Below are positions 35,827-46,369 of a stretch of 64,000 nt of DNA, piece by piece. The translations under genes and the position numbers were made by a program. The DNA is from Balneola sp. (GTDB lineage Bacteria; Bacteroidota; Rhodothermia; Balneolales; Balneolaceae): assembly GCA_017640785.1 (NCBI GenBank), contig JAEPPZ010000001.1:434001-498000 (forward strand). Direction: 5' to 3'. Numbering within the stretch: position 1 is the first letter of the stretch; each line of letters starts with the position of its first letter. The notes under the pieces are model-generated. The model was given only the letters and a program-made list of their open reading frames with translations, was not told the DNA's origin and did no database searches.

Positions 35827-37674
35827 ATGCAAAATGATTACGAACATAGTTTTAGTTGGAATTTTAGCTTAAAAGCTACTCCAACACAGCTATGGCCTTT
35901 TATTTCTGACACAAATAAATTTTTAAAAAAAGCAGGACAATTCTCTGTTCGCAAAGAGCCCTTTCTTACTGATACTAAAAAAGGATTTCTGGAACTCACT
36001 TCTACTAAAATGAATACCGGATACGCTTGGGTAGAACAGCCCTATTCTTGGGAAAAACCGTTTAGATTTGGCACATCCAGACAATACAAAGCAAGTCTTA
36101 TAAAAAGTTTAAAATTTAACGTGAATTTGATTCCTGAGGAATCTGGAACCAGACTTATTATAGATTTGAAGATCACTACTTCCAGAAAATTCATCAGATA
36201 CTTTCTTGTTCAATACATTGAAAGAATTGTAAAAAGAAAGGTCTACAACTTTGTACAGGAATGTGACCAATCTGCTTATACAAAAGCACTGCCTTATGAA
36301 TACAATCCGAAAGCCAGGGTAAGCAGAAGAGCTAAAAGCAAGATTTCTGAAATTGAACAGAAACTTCAGGAGAAAACCCGTCGACAACGTATTATTAATC
36401 ATTTAATAAGTTATCTGTTGCGCGCCGAAGATGAAGATCTGAAAACAATTCACCCGTATACCTTAGCTGAATATTGGGGCGAAAAAAAATATTCTGTGCT
36501 TAACGTTTTTCTAAACGCTGCAAAACTTGGTTTACTGGATTTCAGGTGGGATGTATTTTGCCCGAATTGCAAAATTACAAGACAAAGCTTTAGAAGAATG
36601 AGAGATATACACTCAGATCTTCACTGTGACGAATGTAACTCCAGTTATTCTATTGATTTTAACGAAAACCTGCATCTTGTCTTTAATCCTAACCCGCTTG
36701 TTCGTAAAATTTCCAACAGTTCCTATTGTTTTGGCGGACCTCAGAATACACCGCAAAGAGTTACACAGCATTACCTTAAACCGGGCCAACAAAAATACTT
36801 ACATATAAACCTTGAGGAGGGAACCTATCTCTTTAAAACTTCTGCTAATGAGGGGTTTTTGAAGCTTCATCTCAGAAAGGATATTGATGATGCAGCCACT
36901 ATTTATATAACCAATGATGACTTGGAAGGACAGGAAGCAACAATCTCTGTAACACCAAATTTAACAATTGTCAATGATTCAGATCATGAGTTAATCTGTT
37001 ACATCGAAAAAGAAAACTGGCGCCAGGAAGCTATCTATGCTACTGAGGTAACCTCTTCTCACGACTTCAGAACATTATTTGCGCAAGAAACTTTGAAAGA
37101 TGGCGAAAAGGTAACTGCTTCTAATCTCACGATTTTGTTTACTGATTTAATGAACTCTACTGATCTTTATCTGCAAGAAGGTGATGAGTTTGCTATCGGT
37201 CAGTTGATGAGCCACTTTAAAATTATTCAACAGATTGTGGCCGAGGAACGTGGTGGTATTGTTAAAACAATAGGCGATTCGGTTATGGCTGTTTTCAAAG
37301 AACCTGTATCTGCTTTAAAGGCTGTAGAACGTATTCAACAAATATTTTCTTCTTCAACTGCAATGGGAGACTCCTTCAAACTCAAAGCCGGAATTCATTT
37401 GGGAAATTGTACAGCTGTAAATTTAAACGATAGAATAGATTATTTCGGAACAACAGTAAACATCGCTTCAAGACTTGTTGATGTAGCCGAAGAAAAAGAA
37501 ATCGTAGTTTCTGAACCATTCTATAATTTTGGCGAGACTGATCTTTATTTGACTAACAACAGAAAGAGTTTATTTATAAAAAATAGTGAAAAAGAATTGA
37601 AGGGCTTTGATAAAGAAACCTTTAAAGTAAAACAGATCAGTATGGAAAGAACTTCATTACGACTTGTGATTTAA
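35827..37674 (+). CDS. START-like / zinc ribbon / class III adenylate cyclase fusion
   Basis: 615 residues, no signal peptide. Residues about 8-150 look like an SRPBCC/START-type fold ([11 protein letters not shown]); a helical linker follows; Cys245, Cys248, Cys267 and Cys270 form a zinc-ribbon pattern (CPNC, CDEC); a beta-rich region of about 285-405 precedes the cyclase domain (about 430-600). Key cyclase residues are intact: metal Asp440 (LFTDL) and Asp484 (IGDSV), adenine-selecting Lys480 and Asp538, and transition-state Asn545 and Arg549 (VNIASRL). So cAMP formation is predicted. This resembles DUF5939-type cyclases. mgsA follows 51 bases downstream. Confidence 0.9.
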   Translation: MQNDYEHSFSWNFSLKATPTQLWPFISDTNKFLKKAGQFSVRKEPFLTDTKKGFLELTSTKMNTGYAWVEQPYSWEKPFRFGTSRQYKASLIKSLKFNVNLIPEESGTRLIIDLKITTSRKFIRYFLVQYIERIVKRKVYNFVQECDQSAYTKALPYEYNPKARVSRRAKSKISEIEQKLQEKTRRQRIINHLISYLLRAEDEDLKTIHPYTLAEYWGEKKYSVLNVFLNAAKLGLLDFRWDVFCPNCKITRQSFRRMRDIHSDLHCDECNSSYSIDFNENLHLVFNPNPLVRKISNSSYCFGGPQNTPQRVTQHYLKPGQQKYLHINLEEGTYLFKTSANEGFLKLHLRKDIDDAATIYITNDDLEGQEATISVTPNLTIVNDSDHELICYIEKENWRQEAIYATEVTSSHDFRTLFAQETLKDGEKVTASNLTILFTDLMNSTDLYLQEGDEFAIGQLMSHFKIIQQIVAEERGGIVKTIGDSVMAVFKEPVSALKAVERIQQIFSSSTAMGDSFKLKAGIHLGNCTAVNLNDRIDYFGTTVNIASRLVDVAEEKEIVVSEPFYNFGETDLYLTNNRKSLFIKNSEKELKGFDKETFKVKQISMERTSLRLVI

Positions 37675-37725
37675 GCTCTGTACTTCTATGCTAGTTTACA
37701 GACATTGTTTTATATTAAAATAAAA

Positions 37726-38214
37726 ATGCCTGTAAAAAAACATCACCCTTCTATCAAGGACTCTACTTTGCATATGAAAGCAAAGAAAAATATAGCCTTG
37801 ATTGCTCATGACCACAGAAAAATGGATTTACTGGACTGGGCAGAATTCAATAGCGAGTTTCTCAAAAATCACAATTTGTTCGGAACAGGTACAACCGGGT
37901 CTTTGGTAGCACAAAAATTAAATCTTCCTGTTTATACTTTTAAAAGTGGTCCTTTAGGTGGTGATCTACAAATTGGAACTGCTATAGTAGATAATGAAAT
38001 TGATATGATGATCTTCTTCTGGGATCCTCTTCAAGCTCAACCTCACGATGTTGATGTTAAAGCATTACAGCGAATAGCTATCGTTTATAACATTCCTTTG
38101 GCTTGCAACAGATCGTCAGCAGATTTCCTGATAACATCCCCACTTATGAATTCCAACTACGAGCGGTTTATAGTGGATTACAGCCAAAGATTTAAGAAAG
38201 ATTTAGACGATTAA
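37726..38214 (+). CDS. mgsA: Methylglyoxal synthase
   Basis: About 162 residues from the ATG at 37726; an upstream in-frame TTG at 37705 adds only seven residues and looks less likely, and ATG 37774 is a further option. Signature motifs match MgsA: NIALIAHDHRKMDL, FGTGTTGSLV, SGPLGGDLQIG, MIFFWDPLQAQPHDVDVKAL and ADFLITSPLMN. The enzyme turns dihydroxyacetone phosphate into methylglyoxal and phosphate, a glycolytic bypass. It follows a predicted adenylate cyclase in the same direction. Confidence 0.95.
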   Translation: MPVKKHHPSIKDSTLHMKAKKNIALIAHDHRKMDLLDWAEFNSEFLKNHNLFGTGTTGSLVAQKLNLPVYTFKSGPLGGDLQIGTAIVDNEIDMMIFFWDPLQAQPHDVDVKALQRIAIVYNIPLACNRSSADFLITSPLMNSNYERFIVDYSQRFKKDLDD

Positions 38215-38233
38215 AATTCTGAGTCCGATTTAT

Positions 38234-38294
38234 TACTATTGAAATATAAATTAGCTGTAGAACTGCTTATTTTAACATTACTCAATCAATAGTA
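38234..38294. repeat. Spaced inverted repeat before the YyaL-type gene
   Basis: TACTATTGA (38234-38242) and TCAATAGTA (38286-38294) are perfect 9-bp arms separated by 43 bases, ending 16 bases before the start codon at 38311. Could be an operator or a hairpin near the ribosome site, or chance. Confidence 0.35.
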
Positions 38295-38310
38295 GAATCA
38301 AATTTTACTC

Positions 38311-40359
38311 ATGTCGCTAAACAGACTTCAATTCGAAAAAAGCCCCTATTTACTTCAACATAAGAATAATCCGGTAGACTGGTATCCATGGTGCGATGAA
38401 GCTTTTGAGAAAGCAGCATCAGAAAACAAACCCATTTTTTTATCCATTGGATATGCTACGTGCCATTGGTGTCATGTTATGGAACATGAGAGTTTTGAAG
38501 ATGAAGAGATCGCAAAGTTACTGAACGATACGTTTATCAATATCAAAGTTGATAGAGAAGAACGTCCTGATATAGATAGTACTTATATGACGGTGTGCCA
38601 AATGGTGACAGGTCATGGAGGTTGGCCTTTAACTATAATAATGACACCGGATAAAAAACCTTTTTTTGCAGGAACTTATATTCCCAAAGAACCTAGGTTT
38701 CAGCGTGTTGGTTTAAAACAACTGATCCCCGGTATCGCCGGAATGTGGAAATACGAACCAGAGAAAATTAAAAAAGCTACCAGTAGTATCCAGGAAGGGT
38801 TTGATAGATCGCTTCATTTTGAAAAAGGACTTTTCCCGGGGCTGGAAGCAGTAGATTTTGCAGCAGAACAGTTAGCAAAACGCTACGATAATAAGCACGG
38901 TGGGTTCGGAACATCTCCAAAATTTCCATCACCCCATAATTTGAATTTTCTGCTTCGTCAGTGGTATGCCACAGGTGAAGAACGGTTTAAAAATTCAGTT
39001 GAACACACGCTTACTAAAATGCGTCTTGGAGGAATCTGGGATCACGTAGGTTATGGATTTCACAGATATTCTACTGATGAAGAGTGGCTGCTACCTCATT
39101 TCGAAAAGATGTTGTACGATCAAGCTCTGATGATGATAGCATACACAGAAGGTTGGCAGGTAACCGGAAACCCTTTATTCAAGCAAACTGTGCTTGAAAT
39201 ATCAGAATATGTAGCTCAGAACCTTACGCACAAACAAGGTGGTTTCTTTTCTGCTGAAGATGCGGACTCTGATGGTGAAGAAGGAAAATTTTATGTTTGG
39301 GAGACTAATGAAATAGACAAGTTTCTATCGGATTCTGAAGCCAAAACCTTTAAATCTGCCTTTAATTTAAAACCGGAAGGAAACTTTGAGGATGAAGCAA
39401 CTAAACAGTTAACAGGCAAAAATATACCACACCTTACAGAACCTTTAACTGAAACTGATCATAAGAATTTTAAATCTATTCGGACAAAGCTTCTTGCAGA
39501 AAGGGGTAACAGAACCAGCCCTCTTCTTGATGATAAAATTCTCACAGACTGGAATGCACTAATGATAGCTGCTTTTGCAAAAGCAGGAAGCGTATTTGGA
39601 GAGGAAGAGTTTATCACTAAAGCTGAAACAGCTTTCCGGTTTATTGAAGAAAATCTATTTAATAATGGAAGCCTTTATCATCGCTACAAAGATGGAGAAT
39701 ATAAGATCAATGCATTTGCTGATGATTACGCATTTTTGATTTGGGCTGCTATCGAATTGTATGAGGCAACGCTGGATGTGAATTATTTAAAAAAAACAGT
39801 CTTGTTTTCTGAGCAGTTCATAGAAAAATTCTGGGATAAAAGTGATGGAGCTTTCTATTTCACAGATACAAATACGGAAGAACTATTAGGTAGACAAAAA
39901 CAAATCTATGATGGAGCGGTTCCTTCTTCTAATTCTGTAGCTATAATTTCTTTAATCAGACTAAGCAGGATAACCGGAAGAACTGATTTTGAAGGTTATG
40001 CAAATTCTATTGGCGAATACTTTTCTTCAGACCTGATCAGGTCCGGGTCGAGTATAACCCATGGATTACAGGCTGTCCAATATGTTAACAACAGTCCAAA
40101 AGAAATTGTGATTGTTGATAATACTTCTCCCGGAAAAGAGATTCTTTCATCAATAAACACCGTTTTCTCACCATTTAAAGTCTGTTTATTTAAGAACTCA
40201 GAACTTAATGACATTAACAAACTAGCCCACTATACAGAAAAAATGGAACGAATTAATAACAGCATCACTTTCTATTTTTGTTCTAATCACACTTGTGAAA
40301 ACCCAACTAACAACCTGTCTCAAATACAAAATCTTTTGAAACCGAATTCTTTAGTATAA
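38311..40359 (+). CDS. YyaL/SSP411-type thioredoxin-domain protein (DUF255)
   Basis: 682 residues, normal for the family. The N-terminal DUF255 thioredoxin domain reads [16 protein letters not shown], then [17 protein letters not shown] with Cys51 and Cys54 in a CHWC active site, and [15 protein letters not shown]. The larger remainder is an alpha/alpha-toroid like N-acylglucosamine 2-epimerases ([57 protein letters not shown]). Biological role is not established. It has no signal peptide. Confidence 0.94.
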   Translation: MSLNRLQFEKSPYLLQHKNNPVDWYPWCDEAFEKAASENKPIFLSIGYATCHWCHVMEHESFEDEEIAKLLNDTFINIKVDREERPDIDSTYMTVCQMVTGHGGWPLTIIMTPDKKPFFAGTYIPKEPRFQRVGLKQLIPGIAGMWKYEPEKIKKATSSIQEGFDRSLHFEKGLFPGLEAVDFAAEQLAKRYDNKHGGFGTSPKFPSPHNLNFLLRQWYATGEERFKNSVEHTLTKMRLGGIWDHVGYGFHRYSTDEEWLLPHFEKMLYDQALMMIAYTEGWQVTGNPLFKQTVLEISEYVAQNLTHKQGGFFSAEDADSDGEEGKFYVWETNEIDKFLSDSEAKTFKSAFNLKPEGNFEDEATKQLTGKNIPHLTEPLTETDHKNFKSIRTKLLAERGNRTSPLLDDKILTDWNALMIAAFAKAGSVFGEEEFITKAETAFRFIEENLFNNGSLYHRYKDGEYKINAFADDYAFLIWAAIELYEATLDVNYLKKTVLFSEQFIEKFWDKSDGAFYFTDTNTEELLGRQKQIYDGAVPSSNSVAIISLIRLSRITGRTDFEGYANSIGEYFSSDLIRSGSSITHGLQAVQYVNNSPKEIVIVDNTSPGKEILSSINTVFSPFKVCLFKNSELNDINKLAHYTEKMERINNSITFYFCSNHTCENPTNNLSQIQNLLKPNSLV

Positions 40360-40424
40360 TTTATTCATCAAGTTTCAATCCGGTATGAGATACAACTCGT
40401 AATATTAAACCAGGAACATAAGGT

Positions 40425-41039
40425 ATGCTGTTTTTCATTATATCTGCTATTGGCAGGTTTTTAAACCAGGACAATTCCAGAGATAAGGACTTGCTCAGGC
40501 GAATCGCACAGAAAGACCCTGTAGCACTTTCGCTTTTATATGATCAATATAATCGGCTATTATTTGGTCTGCTTGTATCCATTCTTAAAAAGAAAACGGA
40601 AGCAGAAGATATATTGCAGGAAGTTTTCAGCACTATATGGGAAAAAGCAGATCAGTTTGATCCGGATCGAGGAACCGGCTACACCTGGATTGTTTCGTTA
40701 ACAAGAAATAAAGGAATAGATCGGTTGCGGTCTAAAGTATATAAAGAGCAGAAAAAACAATCGACAAGTTTGGACAATGATGATGTTTATTATCCATTAT
40801 ATTCAAGTGAAAATAACCCACTTGAGGATACAATTTTATCTGACAGAGCAGACATGGTGAGAAATGCATTGCAACAAATTTCTGAAAAACAAAGAAAAGT
40901 AATCGAGATTTCATACTTCAGCGGATTAAGTCAATCTGAGATTTCAGAAGAATATGATATTCCGTTAGGGACAGTAAAAACAAGAATGCGAGATGGCATG
41001 ATGAAACTAAGAGATATTTTATCGGGAGCAGAACAATGA
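40425..41039 (+). CDS. ECF RNA polymerase sigma factor (SigK-like)
   Basis: 204 residues. Region 2 spans about 38-105 (YDQYNRLLFGLLVSILKKKTEAEDILQEVFSTIWEKADQFD and TWIVSLTRNKGIDRLRSK); region 4 spans about 150-198 (EKQRKVIEISYFSGLSQSEISEEYDIPLGTVKTRMRDGMMKLR). Both are standard. The stop overlaps the start of the anti-sigma gene by four bases (ATGA). It most likely controls its own operon and perhaps the CHRD gene downstream. Confidence 0.94.
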   Translation: MLFFIISAIGRFLNQDNSRDKDLLRRIAQKDPVALSLLYDQYNRLLFGLLVSILKKKTEAEDILQEVFSTIWEKADQFDPDRGTGYTWIVSLTRNKGIDRLRSKVYKEQKKQSTSLDNDDVYYPLYSSENNPLEDTILSDRADMVRNALQQISEKQRKVIEISYFSGLSQSEISEEYDIPLGTVKTRMRDGMMKLRDILSGAEQ

Positions 41040-41833
41040 GTACACAAGACAATGCTTTATTTGAAGAACTTTGTGTTGGTTTTGTATTAAATTCGATAAG
41101 CCAAGAAGAGGAAGAAGAATTTAAATCACTTTTAAATAATGCAACTCAGGAGCAGGAACAACTTTATCAGGATATGCAAAGTATTGCATCTGAAATGGCT
41201 TTACTTGCTTACGACCAAAAGCCCTCAGAGTCTGTAAAAGAACAATTGTTAGAAATGGCTTGGGCCTCAGTTCATGCAAGGGGTGGAAGTGCTAATGTTC
41301 ACTATCTTTCCAGATATAGAATTTCAGCGGCTGCAGCGGTCTTGTTTCTTGTAAGTTCATTAGGTTTGTTTTTCTTCAATCAAAACCTGGAAACTGACCT
41401 TGAAACCCAAAAGGAACTTGTAGTTCAGAAAGAAAACACCATTCGTATTTTGGAAACTGAAGTTGAGCAAAAGTCTGAGCTTTTGGCCATTCTAGAAGCA
41501 AGAGATGTTGACCTAATATTAATGGACGGCTTGGAAGTTAATCCGAATGGCTTCGGTAAAGTTGTTTGGGATAAAGAAAACGGACAAGCATTACTCCAAG
41601 TTGCTAATATGCCGGCTGTACCAACCGCTAAGGAATATCAACTGTGGTTTGTAATAAACAATCAGCCTTTCAGCGCCGGAGTTTTTGCGGTAAACGACCC
41701 TGAAAGAGATAACTTCTTTAAAATTCAGGAACTAAATCAATCAGCAAGCCAAGGTGCTTTTGCAATTACACTTGAGCCTGAGGGTGGTTCGCCTCAACCC
41801 ACTGGAGATATGTATATGCTTGGTGCTATGTAG
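41036..41833 (+). CDS. RskA-type membrane anti-sigma factor
   Basis: 265 residues. N-terminal cytosolic sigma-binding part (1-90), one membrane helix at about 96-115 (ISAAAAVLFLVSSLGLFFF), a coiled stretch (about 118-155), and a C-terminal RskA domain (about 158-265) including YQLWFVINNQPFSAGVF and FAITLEPEGGSPQPTGDMYMLG. It would hold the sigma factor encoded just upstream until a signal releases it. Two terminators follow. Confidence 0.92.
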   Translation: MSTQDNALFEELCVGFVLNSISQEEEEEFKSLLNNATQEQEQLYQDMQSIASEMALLAYDQKPSESVKEQLLEMAWASVHARGGSANVHYLSRYRISAAAAVLFLVSSLGLFFFNQNLETDLETQKELVVQKENTIRILETEVEQKSELLAILEARDVDLILMDGLEVNPNGFGKVVWDKENGQALLQVANMPAVPTAKEYQLWFVINNQPFSAGVFAVNDPERDNFFKIQELNQSASQGAFAITLEPEGGSPQPTGDMYMLGAM

Positions 41834-41863
41834 CAGTTACAGCAACTTACATACAAGAATTTT

Positions 41864-41898
41864 AAAAACTCCTTCCTTACCGGTTGGAGTTTTTTTTA
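41864..41898 (+). terminator. Terminator after the anti-sigma gene
   Basis: AAAAACTCC (41864-41872) pairs with GGAGTTTTT (41886-41894), 13-base loop, followed by more Ts to 41897. Confidence 0.8.
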
Positions 41899-41978
41899 TG
41901 CTTTCTGAACCAAAGAACAATCTGTCTTCAAAAGAACTTCGTACTTGCTATTACATATTTGTATTTAGTGATAGAGAT

Positions 41979-42015
41979 AAGGAGTTGTAGCTTGAAAGCG
42001 CAACTCCTTTTTTTA
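41979..42015 (+). terminator. Second terminator before the CHRD gene
   Basis: AAGGAGTTG (41979-41987) pairs with CAACTCCTT (42001-42009), 13-base loop, then a T run. It lies about 105 bases after another terminator; an open frame of 30 codons (41898-41990) lies between them but its coding status is doubtful. Confidence 0.8.
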
Positions 42016-42098
42016 TAATCCAATCCCAAATCCAATCTGAACGGAAACTTCTTTCGTAACGTTAGTTAAGTATAATAATAACTAAACTTACGAGAATA

Positions 42099-44342
42099 AT
42101 GAAAAAACAAAAGATACCATTTTTGGTAACTGTTTTATGCTTACTACTATTTGGCACAGCCCAAATAGCTAACGCGCAAACAGTGTTTGAAACTACGCTT
42201 AGTGGGAGTAACGAAGTACCCACTGTAACAACTTCCGCAAACGGAAATATAACCGCTACACTTAACGGAAATGAACTAACTATTGAAGGTTCTTTTGAAG
42301 GACTTAGCAGTGCTTATGCTGCCTCTCATTTGCATGCAGGTATGGCTGGTGAAGCAGGTGGCGTTCTTTTCACGTTAAACGCTTCAGTTGACGGTGATGG
42401 AATGGGCGGAACTTACACTACCGCAAATAACACTTTTACATTATCGAGTGGCCAAGTGGATACATTAAAAGCTCGCGGAATTTATGTTAATATACATTCT
42501 GAAACTTATGCGGGCGGAGAACTTAGAGGTCAATTAGCTCCTCAAGCAGATGTTGTATTCAGAACTAACGTTTCTGGTGCACAGGAAGTACCCGCAGCTA
42601 AAACTATGGCAAATGGTGCTCTCATCCTCGAACTAAATGGAGATTCACTGTTTGTTTCAGGTTCATTTAATGGACTTTCAAGTAATTACGCTGCTTCTCA
42701 TTTGCATACTGCAATGGCGGGAAGTGCAGGCGGTGTTGCTGTAACTCTAAATGCTACTGTAGCAGCTGACAATAAATCAGGAGTTTATTTAGCAGCTGAT
42801 AACAGATTTGAACTTACTACAGATCAAAAATCAGCACTTATGGATAGAGGCATATATGTAAATATTCACTCAGAGAATTTTGCTTCCGGTGAATTAAGAG
42901 GACAAGTTACTCCTCCCGTTACAGCTTCGTTCTTTGCGAGCTTATCAGGAAGTGCTGAAATTCCTTCTGCAAATACAAATGCCGGCGGTGCAGTTGTAGT
43001 TGAACTAACTACAGACGATTCATTAGTTGTTACCGGTACATTTGCTGAATTGCAAGGTGATTTTGATGCCTCTGTAGCTGGTGGTTCTCATCTGCACGCA
43101 GGACATTCAGGAACAAATGGAATGGTTGATATAGTAATCAACGCAGAAGTTGAAGCTAATTTAAAGGCTGGAGCATATTTAGCAAAAGATAATAAATTTG
43201 CTGTTGATGCTTCCCAGATCGAAACTCTGCTTAACAGAGGATATTACGTTAATATTCATACTACAACATTTGGAGCAGGTGAGCTTCGCGGACAAGTACT
43301 CGGTGATGCTTCAGCTTATTTCAAAACAAATTTAAGTGGTTTACACGAACAACCTACTCCTGTTATCACAGATGCTTTTGGCGCGGTTCATGTAGAACTC
43401 TCAGGCGACAGAGCAATTGTTACAGGTGGTTTTGATGCACTTTCAAGTGCTTACGCAGCTTCTCATTTACACTCTGGAAGTGTTACCGCAAGTGGTGGAG
43501 TTGAAGTTACATTAAACGCGACTGTTTCCGATGATACCAGTGGAGTTTATGAAGTATCAAACAATACTTACACCCTTACCGAAGCGCAATTAGAGACAAT
43601 GAGCAGTCAAGGTTTGTATATAAATGTACATTCCCAAGCTGAAGCGGCCGGAGAATTAAGGGGGCAACTCTTATTCGGTGACAACTTATTCCCAGAGAAG
43701 AGTTCGTTATTAACTCCTATAGATGATGCTGAAATCAGTATTGCAGGTGATGTTTCTACAAACTTAGTAGCTACTTGGTCTGCAAGCTCAGATATCGAAG
43801 GCGATAGCTTGACTTACACTTGGCAAGCAGCTACAGATTCTTTATTTGCTGATATTATTGTAAATGCGAACGTTGGTTCAAACCTGAATTACAATATTTC
43901 GTATGGCGACCTAGATACAATCTTAGTGGACCTTGGCGTTGAGTCTGGTGCTTCTGCTACAGTATACCATAGAGTTATTGTATCTGACGGAAGTGACGAA
44001 ACATCAAGTGATACAAGATCAGTTACTATGGAAAGGGGAACATTAACATCTAATGAAAATGATGGAATAGATACTCCAAACAGATTCGTTTTAGATCAAA
44101 ATTATCCTAACCCTTTTAATCCAAGTACAAAAATTAGCTTTTCTTTAGAAGAAGCAGCACCAACACAATTGGTTGTTTACAATATGCTTGGACAAAAAGT
44201 TGCCACTTTGGTTAACGAAAGATTAAGTGCAGGTGAGCACACCTTCAACTTTAAAGCTGACAATTTATCTTCAGGTATTTATATCTACAGATTACAATCA
44301 GCCAATCAAAGCTTAACAAAGAGAATGACACTGATTAAATAG
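42099..44342 (+). CDS. Secreted protein with four CHRD domains and a type IX-style sorting tail
   Basis: 747 residues. Signal peptide (about 1-26, ending NANAQ). Four CHRD domains of about 120 residues (about 28-147, 150-268, 271-397 and 401-519), each with AASHLH- or SHLHAG-like cores and ending YVNIHS...GELRGQ. A fibronectin-like segment (about 540-640) follows, then a C-terminal sorting domain starting at about residue 661, with QNYPNPFNPSTKISF, LVVYNMLGQKVATL and SSGIYIYRLQ. Such tails direct export through the type IX system and surface attachment. Probably a surface or matrix protein; exact role unknown. Confidence 0.92.
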   Translation: MKKQKIPFLVTVLCLLLFGTAQIANAQTVFETTLSGSNEVPTVTTSANGNITATLNGNELTIEGSFEGLSSAYAASHLHAGMAGEAGGVLFTLNASVDGDGMGGTYTTANNTFTLSSGQVDTLKARGIYVNIHSETYAGGELRGQLAPQADVVFRTNVSGAQEVPAAKTMANGALILELNGDSLFVSGSFNGLSSNYAASHLHTAMAGSAGGVAVTLNATVAADNKSGVYLAADNRFELTTDQKSALMDRGIYVNIHSENFASGELRGQVTPPVTASFFASLSGSAEIPSANTNAGGAVVVELTTDDSLVVTGTFAELQGDFDASVAGGSHLHAGHSGTNGMVDIVINAEVEANLKAGAYLAKDNKFAVDASQIETLLNRGYYVNIHTTTFGAGELRGQVLGDASAYFKTNLSGLHEQPTPVITDAFGAVHVELSGDRAIVTGGFDALSSAYAASHLHSGSVTASGGVEVTLNATVSDDTSGVYEVSNNTYTLTEAQLETMSSQGLYINVHSQAEAAGELRGQLLFGDNLFPEKSSLLTPIDDAEISIAGDVSTNLVATWSASSDIEGDSLTYTWQAATDSLFADIIVNANVGSNLNYNISYGDLDTILVDLGVESGASATVYHRVIVSDGSDETSSDTRSVTMERGTLTSNENDGIDTPNRFVLDQNYPNPFNPSTKISFSLEEAAPTQLVVYNMLGQKVATLVNERLSAGEHTFNFKADNLSSGIYIYRLQSANQSLTKRMTLIK

Positions 44343-44362
44343 TATATTAATTAGTACAAATT

Positions 44363-44398
44363 AAAAGGGAGTTTGGTCATCCAAACTCCCTTTTTTTT
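44363..44398 (+). terminator. Strong terminator after the CHRD gene
   Basis: AAAAGGGAGTTTGG (44363-44376), loop TCAT, CCAAACTCCCTTTT (44381-44394), then Ts. Perfect 14-bp stem. Confidence 0.93.
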
Positions 44399-44425
44399 AT
44401 ATCTCTATTTTCTGATATTCTGAGA

Positions 44426-45184
44426 TTAATTTCCTGACATCATCTTAAACATAAGATCTGTTACACTGATCAGGTTAACTCCTGTTGGTACCTGAACCAT
44501 CGCTTTCGCAATACTGGACTTATTGATATTGGTAACTTCCATTACGGTTTCAGTACCTTTTTTCCCGGTTACCTCAACGAGCATTGGAAAATTTTTCCCC
44601 GTAAAAACGGCATCTCTTGATTGATTAACTGCTCTGTTTGCTTCAGCCGGTATATTTTTCCAAGGCTCTGCCAGCATTCCCCAGTTTATATCTATATTCG
44701 GTGTAAGCCATACAGACATTTTAGAATCAGCTTCTTTACCTGAAATAACCAACTCGTATGTTTTGTATCCATTTATAGTTCTTTCCCGATCAGTATATTC
44801 AAAATTCATTTCCTCATTTTCTGAACTGTTTGGTGAAGAATCACTTCCCCAAGAAAGAAACATTTTAAATAATCCTTCCACTTCTGATTTAGTAACCTGA
44901 AGTGCATCATTATTCTCCATTAACACTACAAAGTCTTTTTTGTCATTACGAATCAGCATCCCTCCGGAATTAAATGACTGACCAAAGTTCATCTCATCTT
45001 CACCTTTCAAAAATATCCGATCTGCAGTTACATACATATTAAGCTGATTAACTGAAGTCTTTCCATTTTCATTATCACCATATAGGTTCATGGAAATATG
45101 ACCTTCAAACTGTGCCTGAAGAGGATTAGAAAAAAAAGTGACACATAAAAAAAACAGTGTGCTTAAATATATTTTGGTTCTCAT
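44426..45184 (-). CDS. Exported DUF4412-like protein
   Basis: 252 residues with a signal peptide ending PLQAQ (about residue 25). The sequence is beta-rich with FEGHISMNLYG at the start, GGMLIRNDKKDFVVLM, then RTINGYKTYELVISGK and SVWLTPNIDINWGML, the layout of DUF4412 periplasmic proteins, which resemble outer-membrane lipid-handling folds such as LolA. Function unknown. Stands alone between mnmA and a terminator on the other strand. Confidence 0.75.
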   Translation of the reverse strand: MRTKIYLSTLFFLCVTFFSNPLQAQFEGHISMNLYGDNENGKTSVNQLNMYVTADRIFLKGEDEMNFGQSFNSGGMLIRNDKKDFVVLMENNDALQVTKSEVEGLFKMFLSWGSDSSPNSSENEEMNFEYTDRERTINGYKTYELVISGKEADSKMSVWLTPNIDINWGMLAEPWKNIPAEANRAVNQSRDAVFTGKNFPMLVEVTGKKGTETVMEVTNINKSSIAKAMVQVPTGVNLISVTDLMFKMMSGN

Positions 45185-45238
45185 AATTATCTCTGGATGT
45201 TTTTGATTGAGGAGTTTAACGAACTACATAGTTGGATG

Positions 45239-46369
45239 TTACGCAGAAATTAAATCTTCCATTCCCACATTCACTTTTTTGATCCAACCACCGGCTACTA
45301 CGTCATCGCCTTCGTAACAAACTATAGCTTGTCCGGGAGTTATGGCTTCTCTTCCGGTTGGGAAATGAACTTTGATCTCATCTTCTCCTAGTTGAGTTAA
45401 ATATCCCATCGCGCCGTCATCGTTATATCGAATTGCGCCGGTGATCTCCATTTCGGTTTCCGGAATTCTGTCGTACTTCACTAAATTTATTTCTTTAGCC
45501 GTCAGCGTAGAACTGACAAGGTCTTCCTTCTCTCCGATAGTGATCGTGTTTGTTATCGCGTTTATATTTGTTACGTAAACGGGCTTACCCATAGGCAAGT
45601 TCAACCCACGTCGTTGACCAATTGTATAAAAAGGATAGCCTTCGTGCTCGCCTAAAATATTTCCATCTTTATCTACAAACTTACCGCCTTTCATTTTCTC
45701 TTCCAGACCCGGAACTTTGTCTTTTAGAAATCTGCGGTAATCATCATCCGGCACAAAACAGATCTCATAAGAATCAGGCTTATTTGCTACATTTAATAAT
45801 CCGTGATCTTCTGCTATTTGACGAATTTCCGGTTTTGAATATCCACCCAAAGGAAAAATGGTTCTTTCAAGGTGCTTTTGTGCAACACCCCATAATGCGT
45901 ATGACTGATCTTTCTTTGGATCTAATCCTCTGGAAATGATGTGACGTCCGTTTTCTTCTCGTACTCTTGCATAATGTCCTGTAGCAATGAAATCACACCC
46001 AAGGTTGTCTGCTCGCTTTAACAAAGCAGCCCATTTGATATGAGTATTACAAAGCACACATGGGTTTGGAGTTCTTCCGTCCATATAATCACCCACAAAG
46101 CGATCAATTACCCAATCACCAAACTCTTCCCTTATATCTACGATGAAGTGCTTGAAACCATGATTTACGGCAATGTGGCGAGCATCATTCATAGACTCTA
46201 CCGTACAACAACCCGTTTCTTTCCCGTTATCACCACCGCTTCGGTGATAATCCCAGGTTTTCATGGTAATTCCAATTACCTCGTATCCTTGTTCTCTTAG
46301 CATTACAGCAGCTACAGACGAATCTACACCGCCACTCATTGCTACAAGAACTCTGCCTTTTTTACTCAT
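45239..46369 (-). CDS. mnmA: tRNA-specific 2-thiouridylase
   Basis: 376 residues, normal. PP-loop VAMSGGVDSSVAAVML (SGGVDSS at 12-18), the nucleophilic cysteine region RTPNPCVLCNTHIKW, FIATGHYARV, DQSYALWGV, the second catalytic cysteine in YEICFVPDDDYRRFL, and GQRRGL for tRNA binding. It puts sulfur on U34 of tRNA for Lys, Glu and Gln. Monocistronic as far as the sequence shows. Confidence 0.97.
   Translation of the reverse strand: MSKKGRVLVAMSGGVDSSVAAVMLREQGYEVIGITMKTWDYHRSGGDNGKETGCCTVESMNDARHIAVNHGFKHFIVDIREEFGDWVIDRFVGDYMDGRTPNPCVLCNTHIKWAALLKRADNLGCDFIATGHYARVREENGRHIISRGLDPKKDQSYALWGVAQKHLERTIFPLGGYSKPEIRQIAEDHGLLNVANKPDSYEICFVPDDDYRRFLKDKVPGLEEKMKGGKFVDKDGNILGEHEGYPFYTIGQRRGLNLPMGKPVYVTNINAITNTITIGEKEDLVSSTLTAKEINLVKYDRIPETEMEITGAIRYNDDGAMGYLTQLGEDEIKVHFPTGREAITPGQAIVCYEGDDVVAGGWIKKVNVGMEDLISA

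Noticed and set aside
42177-43675. Repeated ~370-base units that could suggest a DNA repeat array
   Set aside because: They are the four CHRD protein domains; nucleotide identity between units is low while protein motifs are kept.
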